A stretch of DNA of 44,956 nt, from contig ONYS01000011.1 in NCBI GenBank assembly GCA_900322095.1, forward strand, positions 1 to 44,956, read 5' to 3'. The stretch comes from an uncultured Prevotella sp. (GTDB lineage Bacteria > Bacteroidota > Bacteroidia > Bacteroidales > Bacteroidaceae). Both the position numbers and the translations under genes were made by a program. Of this stretch, positions 8,360 through 15,729 are shown one piece after another (position 1 is the first letter of the stretch; every line of letters begins with the position of its first letter). Under the pieces are notes generated by a model. The model made no database searches, was not told where the DNA came from, and was given only the letters and a program-made list of their open reading frames with translations.

Positions 8360-10519
8360 ATGAAAGTATATCAAACGAATGAAATTAAGAACATAGCATT
8401 GCTTGGCAGTGCGGGTAGCGGCAAGACCACACTTGCCGAGAGTATGCTTTACGAAGCCGGAATCATCAAGCGCCGCGGAAGCGTGGAAGCAAAGAACACC
8501 GTGTGCGACTATTTCCCGGTTGAGTTGGAATATGGATACTCTGTTTTCCCCACAGTATTCCATGTGGAATGGAACAACAAGAAACTCAATATCATCGACT
8601 GCCCGGGATCCGACGATTTCGTGGGCGGTGCCATCACTTCGCTCAACGTCACCGATCAGGCAGTCATCCTTATCAATGGACAGTATGGTCCCGAAGTTGG
8701 CACTCAGAACAACTTCCGCTACACTGAGAAGTTGAACAAGCCAGTGATCTTCCTCATCAACCAGCTCGACAGCGACAAGTGCGACTTCGACAATATCATC
8801 AGCAATATGCATGACATCTACGGCAACAAGTGCGTACAGATTCAGTATCCGCTTGAGACCGGTCCGAACTTTCATTCGCTCATCGATGTACTGCTCATGA
8901 AGAAATACAGTTGGAAGCCTGAGGGTGGCGTTCCCACCATTGAGGACATTCCTGCAGAGGAGATGGATAAGGCCATGGAACTCCACAAGGCTCTTGTCGA
9001 GGCTGCAGCCGAGAACGATGAGGAACTGATGGAGAAGTTCTTCGAAGAGGAGACTCTGACTGAGGACGAGATGCGTATGGGTATCCGCAAGGGACTTGTC
9101 ACCCGCAGCATCTTCCCCGTATTCTGCGTCTGTGCCGGCAAAGACATGGGCGTGCGTCGCTTGATGGAATTCCTCGGCAATGTGGTTCCCTTCGTCAGCG
9201 ATATGCCAAAAGTTCACAACGCTCGTGGCGAGGAAGTCACTCCCGACAGCAATGGTCCTGAGTCGCTCTACTTCTTCAAGACTGCCATGGAGCCCCACAT
9301 TGGTGAGGTGTGCTACTTCAAGGTGATGTCGGGCTCGGTGAAGCCGGGTGACGATCTCTCCAATGCCGACCGTGGTTCGAAGGAACGCATCACGCAGATT
9401 TATGCCTGCGCAGGTGCCAACCGTATACCTGTAGACAAAATCAACGCTGGCGACATTGGCTGCACTGTTAAGCTCAAGGATGTCAAGACGGGCAATACGC
9501 TCAATGGCAAGGGAACAGAACAGCACTTCAATTTCATCAAATATCCTAACTCCAAGTACAGCCGCGCCATCAAAGCCGTGAATGCAGCCGACACTGAGAA
9601 GATGATGGCCGCACTGCTGAAGATGCGTCAGGAAGACCCGACATGGGTTGTGGAGCAGAGCAAGGAATTGCGTCAGACCATCGTTCATGGACAGGGCGAG
9701 TTCCATCTGCGCACGCTGAAATGGCGTATGGAGAACAATGAGAAGATTCCCGTAACATTCGAAGAGCCGAAGATTCCTTATCGTGAGACCATCACCAAGA
9801 AGGCAAAGGCCGAATACCGCCACAAGAAGCAAAGCGGTGGTGCCGGACAGTTCGGTGAGGTTCATCTCATCGTTGAGCCCTACGCTGAGGGCATGCCCGA
9901 TCCTGTGAGCTACAACTTCAACGGACAGGAATTCAAGATGAACATCAAGAGCAAGGAAGAGGTAGACCTGCCTTGGGGCGGAAAGTTGGTATTCATCAAC
10001 TCCGTCGTGGGTGGCGCCATCGACCTTCGTTTCATGCCGGCTATCCTGAAAGGCGTGATGGATTGCATGGAGCGTGGTCCGTTGACGGGCAGCTATGCTC
10101 GTGACGTTCGCGTTGTGGTCTACGACGGCAAGATGCACCCCGTGGATTCCAACGAACTCTCCTTCACGCTCGCTGCACGTCATGCGTTCTCCGATGCTTT
10201 CAAGCAGGCTGGTCCTAAGATTCTTGAGCCTATCTACGACCTTGAGGTATACGTGCCGGCAGACTACATGGGCGACGTGATGAGCGACCTTCAGGGACGC
10301 CGCGCCCTCATCATGGGAATGGATTCAGAGGCTGGCTATCAGAAGCTGCAGGCTAAGATTCCTTTGAAAGAGCTGAGCAACTACAGCATCTCGCTGAGCT
10401 CGCTCACGGGTGGCCGTGCCAGCTTCACCACCAAGTTCTCCAGCTACGAGCTCGTTCCCAACGACATTCAGAACAAGCTTATTGCTGAGCACGAGGCTGA
10501 GACTAAAGACGAAGATTAA
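8360..10519 (+). CDS. Elongation factor G paralogue with degenerate GTPase motifs (EF-G2)
   Basis: A 719-residue protein with all EF-G domains: G domain, domain II (about 290-380) and domains III-V to the C-terminus. The P-loop GSAGSGKTT (16-24) is intact. Other GTPase motifs are not: the DTPGH motif reads DCPGS (80-84), so the catalytic histidine is serine (Ser84); the switch I RGITI segment reads YGYSV; and NKxD reads NQLD (134-137). Bacteroides carry a second EF-G reported to support translocation without GTP hydrolysis during starvation, and this protein fits that type. Assignment to it is inference from motifs. A strong terminator follows, so it is monocistronic. The canonical EF-G gene is not in the window. 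Confidence 0.88.
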   Translation: MKVYQTNEIKNIALLGSAGSGKTTLAESMLYEAGIIKRRGSVEAKNTVCDYFPVELEYGYSVFPTVFHVEWNNKKLNIIDCPGSDDFVGGAITSLNVTDQAVILINGQYGPEVGTQNNFRYTEKLNKPVIFLINQLDSDKCDFDNIISNMHDIYGNKCVQIQYPLETGPNFHSLIDVLLMKKYSWKPEGGVPTIEDIPAEEMDKAMELHKALVEAAAENDEELMEKFFEEETLTEDEMRMGIRKGLVTRSIFPVFCVCAGKDMGVRRLMEFLGNVVPFVSDMPKVHNARGEEVTPDSNGPESLYFFKTAMEPHIGEVCYFKVMSGSVKPGDDLSNADRGSKERITQIYACAGANRIPVDKINAGDIGCTVKLKDVKTGNTLNGKGTEQHFNFIKYPNSKYSRAIKAVNAADTEKMMAALLKMRQEDPTWVVEQSKELRQTIVHGQGEFHLRTLKWRMENNEKIPVTFEEPKIPYRETITKKAKAEYRHKKQSGGAGQFGEVHLIVEPYAEGMPDPVSYNFNGQEFKMNIKSKEEVDLPWGGKLVFINSVVGGAIDLRFMPAILKGVMDCMERGPLTGSYARDVRVVVYDGKMHPVDSNELSFTLAARHAFSDAFKQAGPKILEPIYDLEVYVPADYMGDVMSDLQGRRALIMGMDSEAGYQKLQAKIPLKELSNYSISLSSLTGGRASFTTKFSSYELVPNDIQNKLIAEHEAETKDED

Positions 10520-10536
10520 TCCAAAGCTAAAAGAAG

Positions 10537-10571
10537 GAGTCTGGCTCAACACTGCCGGACTCTTTTTTTTT
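10537..10571 (+). terminator. Rho-independent terminator of the EF-G2 gene
   Basis: An eight-pair stem, GAGTCTGG (10537-10544) with CCGGACTC (10555-10562), including one G-T pair, is followed by nine T residues. Confidence 0.9.
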
Positions 10572-10676
10572 AAACAGACTCTGACAACTCTACTTTCTGA
10601 AGTTGATTGGAGCTAATGGAGCAGAGACATTACTTTTCATATTCAACTTGACATGAGAGAAACCGCAACACATACA

Positions 10677-11771
10677 ATGCCAAAACTTTACTCATTCCTC
10701 ATTGGCGTCTTTTTCTGTTTGCCGCTGACAGCCCAAACATCAGTATGGGAAAACCGTGGTGACTCGTGCATGCAGGCCTTCAATCTCTACCAGGCTTTAA
10801 ATTGCTATTCAACCGCTCTCGAACAGGAAGACACACATGATTTAAGGATGAAAATCGCTGAATGTCACTATCGTCGAGGCAATTACAGAGCATGCATAAG
10901 CACACTGCAACCTGTCCCAGTATCGCAACTCTCACACAAAGCCTTGCGACAGTTGTTTTACAGCTATAAGTCCTTAGGGCTTAACGATGACCTCAAGCAG
11001 ACTGGCAGGATGATTCTCAGCCAATACCCAATGGACGCAGAAGTGCTGGTAGATCTATGCCATGAATATAACCTGGAGGGAAATCTATTCGGTACATTCC
11101 GTGCTGTAGACAAATATATTGCAAAGGACTCCACTAATCTCGACGTAAACAGAGTGATTGGCGAGGCTGAGTTTTTTCAGAAAGAATATGAAGGAGCGAA
11201 GTATACCTACACAAAACTTCTTGCCGCCGGTGATTCAAGCTACATCACCTACTTCTCCCTCGGCGTATGTGCAGAACAACTCAGCAGGTACGATGGCATT
11301 AATGAAGGCAAGAGAATCGACCTACAAGTTGAAGCGGTCGAATACTTTAGCCAGGCCATCGCAGTATCCGACTCTGCCCAAGCTGCGCCCCTTTACCATT
11401 TAGGCAACATCTACAACGAGATGAAAAATTATCAGTCCAGTGAGAAATGCTTCCGCAAAGCCATGCAATTACTAAGTCCAGATCCGTCGGTTGCCTATAT
11501 CTGCTGGATCGGACTGGCAGAAAGCGTATACTCGCGGGGGCTCTATCAGGAAGCTGCAACGGCCTTCGACAAGGCACTGGCCATCAAGCCCGAATCGGTC
11601 ACCGCCATCTATTATCTTGCCGTTAGCCTTGAAGGATGCGGAGAGAGGACCAAAGCCATAACACAATATGAAAAGTTTCTCAACCAAGCCTCTACTGTTG
11701 GCAATCCTTCTGAATATTTAAAGCAGATGATAAGCGATACCAATCTAAGACTCGACAAACTTAGAAAATGA
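10677..11771 (+). CDS. Secreted TPR-repeat protein
   Basis: About 364 residues from the ATG at 10677, which places the signal peptide (MPKLYSFLIGVFFCLPLTAQ) at the very N-terminus; an in-frame ATG at 10653 would add eight residues. After cleavage the protein is made of tetratricopeptide repeats. Clear ones are NLYQALNCYSTALEQ, KYTYTKLLAAGDSSYITYFSLG, YHLGNIYNEMKNYQSSEKCFRKAM and SVYSRGLYQEAATAFDKALAIKPESV. TPR proteins of this type scaffold protein complexes in the periplasm or at the outer membrane; the partner is unknown. murQ begins 42 bases downstream on the same strand and may be co-transcribed. Confidence 0.82.
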   Translation: MPKLYSFLIGVFFCLPLTAQTSVWENRGDSCMQAFNLYQALNCYSTALEQEDTHDLRMKIAECHYRRGNYRACISTLQPVPVSQLSHKALRQLFYSYKSLGLNDDLKQTGRMILSQYPMDAEVLVDLCHEYNLEGNLFGTFRAVDKYIAKDSTNLDVNRVIGEAEFFQKEYEGAKYTYTKLLAAGDSSYITYFSLGVCAEQLSRYDGINEGKRIDLQVEAVEYFSQAIAVSDSAQAAPLYHLGNIYNEMKNYQSSEKCFRKAMQLLSPDPSVAYICWIGLAESVYSRGLYQEAATAFDKALAIKPESVTAIYYLAVSLEGCGERTKAITQYEKFLNQASTVGNPSEYLKQMISDTNLRLDKLRK

Positions 11772-11813
11772 AACGCCCTTGCTTTTAGAGCCACTTCCAA
11801 ACATTCAAGCCAA

Positions 11814-12638
11814 ATGGACAGCAGAATCACAGAACAGCCCTCCCATTACAACCACCTCGAACGGATGTCTGTGGGTGAGATTATAACAGCCATCAACCAT
11901 GAGAGTGCTACAGTTGCCGGTGTCATTCAGCAGGAGCTTCCACAGATAGAAACTCTCATCACAGCCATAGAAAGGAAGTTGCGCAACGGCGGACGGCTCT
12001 TCTATTGCGGTTGTGGGACAGGAGGGCGGCTGTGCGTACTCGACACCATCGAAGTACAGAACACTTATATGTCACCTCCCGAGATGATACAAGCCATATT
12101 CCCCGGTGGCATCAACGATATTACCAACACGAGAGAGTCGAAAGAAGACAACTTGGAAGATGGTTGGCAGCAGCTGCAAGCCAAACAGATTTCGAAGAAT
12201 GACATCGTTGTGGGCTTCTCTGCCAGTGGTACCACACCCTTTGTTCTCTCTACTTTGCGCCATTGTCAGAAGGCAGGCATCACAACCGCTTCGGTGGTCA
12301 ACAATCCCAACGCACCCATCTCTCAAGCGAGCGACATAAAAGTGGTTCTCGTCACCGGCCCAGAGTTCGTCACCGGTTCTACGCGTATGAAAGGCGGAAC
12401 GAGCCAGAAGATGGTTCTCGATATGATTTCCACCTCAGTGATGATTCGCCTTGGTCGCGTTTCGGGCAACCGCATGGTGAACGCCAAAATCATCAACCAC
12501 AAACTTCTCGACCGTGCCGTCCGCACGTTTATGGAACGCCACCCAAGTTTTCAAGACTATAACAAAGTTGAGACGCTCATCAAAGAGCATGGCAGCGTAG
12601 CCCTGACCGAAAGTGCATTGGGGTTATCGGTAAAGTAG
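11814..12638 (+). CDS. murQ: N-acetylmuramic acid 6-phosphate etherase
   Basis: MurQ cleaves the lactyl ether of MurNAc-6-phosphate to GlcNAc-6-phosphate and D-lactate during peptidoglycan recycling (family knowledge). The 274 residues form one SIS domain. The sugar-phosphate loop GCGTGGRL spans 66-73, with Glu80 at the expected acid/base position shortly after. The second glutamate (E111 in SKEDN), the SASGTTPF loop and the hallmark TGSTRMKGGTSQKM segment are all present. The family is often about 300 residues, so the C-terminal helices are slightly short. No MurNAc kinase or transporter is adjacent. Its last 15 bases overlap the end of the convergent gene at 12624. Confidence 0.92.
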   Translation: MDSRITEQPSHYNHLERMSVGEIITAINHESATVAGVIQQELPQIETLITAIERKLRNGGRLFYCGCGTGGRLCVLDTIEVQNTYMSPPEMIQAIFPGGINDITNTRESKEDNLEDGWQQLQAKQISKNDIVVGFSASGTTPFVLSTLRHCQKAGITTASVVNNPNAPISQASDIKVVLVTGPEFVTGSTRMKGGTSQKMVLDMISTSVMIRLGRVSGNRMVNAKIINHKLLDRAVRTFMERHPSFQDYNKVETLIKEHGSVALTESALGLSVK

Positions 12639-13289
12639 ATAGCTTCCCCCATCGCTCTGGCAGTATTTTCTCAGCAAGTCTTGGATGAACTCCGCATTAG
12701 CCCTTACCCGGTCCTCATCGCCATCGTAGCCATTAATTAGGACTACGAGATGCGTTGTGTCCAATGTGATCTTTGTCCGCTCATTGTCGCTTGTGGGAGT
12801 CCCTACTCCACCCTTTGCATCGCGATAGACTGGCAGTCCCGCAATATTGATGAGCCCACGATGAATACCTTCGTAAGGCTCACCCTCCCGGCCTACGCCC
12901 AGAGTCAGGGTGTCGCCCTCAAACTTGTCGGCATCAAAACCGCCAATACTGTATCCGAATGCAATACTGGCCAGATTTATCAAGTCGACGAGAGTGTCTA
13001 TCTGATACAGTTCCTTTCCCTGCAACTGACGTCGTATCAACGCTTCCGAGGCTGGACGATAACGCGAGGGATCTTTGCCGCAAGCCTTGTAGACCCGGCG
13101 GGTGGCAGCGATACCTGGCAGTTCTTTCACCGTCGTCGTAGTCAACTCCTTACGAAACTTCTCGCCCATGGCATTGATTTCCTGCCAAAGCGGCTCGCAG
13201 TAAGGACTGTTCTTCACCATGGCGTCCACACATCCGCCCACAAATCCGGGGCACACTGATTCTATCTCTTCTGATACGATAATTTTCAT
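12624..13289 (-). CDS. B3/B4 tRNA-binding domain protein
   Basis: A 221-residue stand-alone B3/B4 domain, as found in the phenylalanyl-tRNA synthetase beta subunit, where it helps edit mischarged tRNA. Supporting stretches are the middle segment (TRRVYKACGKDPSRYRPASEALIRR), NLASIAFGYSIGGFD, and a C-terminal DTTHLVVLINGYDGDE. The ATG at 13289 is chosen because it directly follows the promoter region; the upstream in-frame ATG at 13403 would run through the terminator hairpin of the neighbouring gene. Free-standing B3/4 proteins are thought to act in trans on tRNA, but the substrate is not known. It ends inside the tail of murQ. Confidence 0.82.
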   Translation of the reverse strand: MKIIVSEEIESVCPGFVGGCVDAMVKNSPYCEPLWQEINAMGEKFRKELTTTTVKELPGIAATRRVYKACGKDPSRYRPASEALIRRQLQGKELYQIDTLVDLINLASIAFGYSIGGFDADKFEGDTLTLGVGREGEPYEGIHRGLINIAGLPVYRDAKGGVGTPTSDNERTKITLDTTHLVVLINGYDGDEDRVRANAEFIQDLLRKYCQSDGGSYLLYR

Positions 13290-13308
13290 GATTGTTGTTT
13301 TTTGTCTA

Positions 13309-13316
13309 CAAAGGTA
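13309..13316 (-). promoter_or_regulatory. -7 box of the B3/B4 gene
   Basis: TACCTTTG on the minus strand (13316-13309), an exact match, lies 19 bases before the ATG at 13289. The -33 box is unclear: a TTTG is present but 24 bases upstream. Confidence 0.55.
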
Positions 13317-13387
13317 CAAAAAACATTTTTCAACTGCCAACAAATAGGAAAATACAATATAAATCTTTGAAAAGACATTCATTATAA

Positions 13388-13437
13388 TCAAACAAAAGAG
13401 CATTTAACATGCAACTGTTACATGCTCTTTTGTTTGA
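13388..13437. terminator. Long stem-loop downstream of the LRR gene
   Basis: A perfect 16-base stem (13388-13403 with 13422-13437) has an 18-base loop that contains a small inner stem TAAC/GTTA. It lies 66 bases past the LRR stop, and its distal arm on the minus strand is T-rich (CTCTTTTGTTTGA). It probably ends LRR transcription before the B3/B4 promoter, though a classical U-tract does not follow it. Confidence 0.7.
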
Positions 13438-13502
13438 CTATCATAGCCGATAAAGGATATTTCCTACTAAACAGCGGCTATCCAAAGCAGCTAACGCAGT
13501 GA

Positions 13503-15164
13503 TTATAACGACACCTTTTGGATTGACTTTCCGGCCTGCACCACATAGAAGCCTTTTGGCAAAGGAATTTCCACCCGGTCGGTCAACCATCCTCTCCAGA
13601 CCGACGTACCATCTATGCCGTACACGTTGACGGCTACCGGCTTATTGCCCTCGGCAACGATACGCAGCACGCCGTCCTCACCATACACTTTGAACGAGAC
13701 AGAGGGGGAAGCAGGCCTGTTGATGGAGGTCGGCCATTGCCACTCGTCCAACTCAACGATGTTCTGGAACTCTGAGAACACTACAGAAGCCCGGTAGGCG
13801 TCAGCTGATCCTTTCGGAACGTAAAGAATCGCTGTTTCCGTCGAACAGAAATGAAAAGGCAAGTAATAGGGAGGTTGAATCGAATCATGAGTAGAAGGAG
13901 GAATTACAGGGCGCGTGTAAACCTTTTTCAGATTCCGGTTGTTCCAAAAGGCATTATGGCCAATCCAGGTTACTCCTGCAGGGATGTCTATTGAGTCCAA
14001 CGGGTCACTGTCAAAGGCGAAACTCTCAATCCGGGTTAGCGTGGATGGAAGATCCACTTTGCGCAGACACGGATCCCACCAGAAAGCATTATTACCAATG
14101 CGGGTAATGCCTTCTGGGATATTTACCTCCTCCAACTCATTGCACCAGGCAAAAGCCTCGTTTCCAATTTCTGTCAATTTGTCTGTCAGGATTGTCACTT
14201 TGCGCAATTTTATCATGTGTTTAAACGCCCCTCTTAACACCCTCACATTCTTGGGGACAACCATCTCTTGGATAGACATGTTGTCATAATACAAGAGGCC
14301 GTCAAGTATTTCTACAGTCTCGGGCAGGACACCCGCAGAAGCAGGAAGCTTATGACAGTTGTGAAAAAGACCATCATATATCTCTTTTACTTGTGAAGGG
14401 ATATTCACATCCTTAAGCTCCCAGCATTCAGCAAACATATCTTCGTTGAGTACCTTAAGATTGTCTGGAAGCCTCACCTTTTCTACTTCAATACTATAAC
14501 GAAGCAAATGGATTCCAATAGAGTCCACGCTCTCAGGTATAATCAATTCTTTGAGCAGCACATTCCATTCAAAAGCATTATCTCCTATCTTTTTAAGTGT
14601 TTTGGGCAATTTGTATCCTATAATGTAGCTCCCGTGAAAGGCCTCGTCGGACAACGCGTCATTCACCATGCGGGCATCCTCCAGGTCAAGATACTGCAGT
14701 TTCACCCTAAAAGAGTCTTCTTTCCGCAGAACCATTTTCAGATAGGTATCGTCATCCATATCAACAGACTTTGGAGGTACAGACCATGCCAGATAGTGGA
14801 GATACTTAATGTCCTTGTCGTTGATCGTCCCCGTCACTCTGACATGTGTCAATTCCTCAGCACCTTCACCCATAACCTCTTGCAGAGTTCCAGGGGTCTC
14901 CACATGAAACTCATGCCATTCCTGCCCTTTTACCGCCACTGCAAAAAGAAGGAGCAGCAGCGACAGTGCGTAACGTCGTAGCGAGGTAAAGCATACACGG
15001 CCACTTGCGAGTATGCCGGTTATACGTGCCGATTCAGAACTGTTGAATGCGAGAACTGTCGCATCATGATTCAAGACTTTAGATAAGCTCATAACAAATC
15101 CTTGAGCCAGCATCACCGATACATGGAAAAGAGCTAATGATATAAGAATGATAATTTTCTTCAT
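13503..15164 (-). CDS. BspA-type leucine-rich-repeat surface protein with type IX sorting-like C-terminus
   Basis: A 553-residue exported protein. From about residue 160 to 400 it carries BspA-like LRR_5 repeats of about 23 residues with recurring IGDNAF, IGNEAF, IGNNAF, IESFAF and IGHNAF, interleaved with LPxTL and IPxGV. Such proteins bind host proteins or other cells. The last about 75 residues look like a type IX secretion C-terminal domain: VNVYGIDGTSVW, then VEIPLPKGFYVVQAG and KVSL at the end. The N-terminus is odd. A signal-peptide-like stretch (MKKIIILISLALF) is followed 45 residues later by a second one (RRYALSLLLLLFAVAVKGQE), with basic sequence between. The start region is tandemly duplicated upstream. 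The true start may differ from the ATG at 15164. Confidence 0.85.
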   Translation of the reverse strand: MKKIIILISLALFHVSVMLAQGFVMSLSKVLNHDATVLAFNSSESARITGILASGRVCFTSLRRYALSLLLLLFAVAVKGQEWHEFHVETPGTLQEVMGEGAEELTHVRVTGTINDKDIKYLHYLAWSVPPKSVDMDDDTYLKMVLRKEDSFRVKLQYLDLEDARMVNDALSDEAFHGSYIIGYKLPKTLKKIGDNAFEWNVLLKELIIPESVDSIGIHLLRYSIEVEKVRLPDNLKVLNEDMFAECWELKDVNIPSQVKEIYDGLFHNCHKLPASAGVLPETVEILDGLLYYDNMSIQEMVVPKNVRVLRGAFKHMIKLRKVTILTDKLTEIGNEAFAWCNELEEVNIPEGITRIGNNAFWWDPCLRKVDLPSTLTRIESFAFDSDPLDSIDIPAGVTWIGHNAFWNNRNLKKVYTRPVIPPSTHDSIQPPYYLPFHFCSTETAILYVPKGSADAYRASVVFSEFQNIVELDEWQWPTSINRPASPSVSFKVYGEDGVLRIVAEGNKPVAVNVYGIDGTSVWRGWLTDRVEIPLPKGFYVVQAGKSIQKVSL

Positions 15165-15198
15165 GCTTAATAAGAATGATAATTTTCTTCATGCTTAA
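15143..15198. repeat. Perfect 28-bp tandem duplication over the LRR start codon
   Basis: Two identical 28-base copies, 15143-15170 and 15171-15198, each contain the ATG and first codons MKKIIIL in minus orientation. The shift of 28 puts the upstream ATG (15192) out of frame. It reads 37 codons and stops inside the LRR gene. Confidence 0.95.
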
Positions 15199-15448
15199 AT
15201 AGAATTAAGTTATTGGATGTACTGCCATAATCAATATCTTCCTCCTTTCTTAGGATTATGGAATAAGATGGGATAAAAAACTGTTCACTTGAGAGCGGGC
15301 AAGATTCTCATGCGAGCCGCCCATCTACTGCGGTATGGTTGGAGGCTCTGTCCATACGGACAAGTTCTCCTTATAGGAGTCTACTTCCGGATTGTAGTAA
15401 TGGTTGTATTCATAGATTTCAAATTTGTAGATGACTTAGTTTATGTTG
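15199..15448 (-). promoter_or_regulatory. Long structured leader of the LRR gene
   Basis: The promoter at 15449-15478 predicts an untranslated leader of about 280 bases. On the minus strand it contains two compact hairpins close together, CTCC-TATA-GGAG near 15367-15379 and GTCC-GTAT-GGAC near 15351-15362. I cannot match it to a known riboswitch. Confidence 0.4.
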
Positions 15449-15478
15449 CAAATATAAGTTTTTTTCTTAAAATTCAAA
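15449..15478 (-). promoter_or_regulatory. Promoter of the LRR gene
   Basis: On the minus strand TTTG (15478-15475), an 18-base spacer and TATATTTG (15456-15449) match the Bacteroidota consensus. Confidence 0.6.
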
Positions 15479-15557
15479 TTAAAATACAGGATATTTTGTT
15501 ACAAGGACAAAAAACATGAATTATGAATAAAAAAGCAAATCAGCTGAGGAAATTATT

Positions 15558-15690
15558 AATTATGAATTATGAAAAATCGGTGCTGAAGTAGAAATTATGA
15601 ATTGTGAATTATGAATTGTGAATTGTGAATTATGAATTGACACCGCCGCTGCAGAAATTATGAATTATGAATTATGAATTATGAATTAAT
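15558..15690. repeat. Heptanucleotide repeat tract before ligA
   Basis: Copies of AATTATG, some reading AATTGTG, occur in three blocks: two copies at 15558-15571, about 6.7 copies at 15593-15639, and four perfect copies plus AATTAAT at 15656-15690. The last block ends five bases before the -7 box of ligA, so it occupies the place where the -33 box should be. Confidence 0.9.
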
Positions 15691-15694
15691 TTGT

Positions 15695-15702
15695 TACCTT
15701 TG
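15695..15702 (+). promoter_or_regulatory. -7 box of ligA
   Basis: TACCTTTG matches the consensus exactly and lies 27 bases before the ATG at 15730. There is no TTTG at the expected -33 position, which lies in the heptanucleotide repeat. Confidence 0.65.
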
Positions 15703-15729
15703 CGAAAGAAAAGAAAACACAGACGCTTT

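Noticed and set aside
15691-15729. Upstream TTG start for ligA
   Set aside because: It lies ahead of the -7 box, so it would not be in the transcript. The ATG at 15730 begins at the normal N-terminus.
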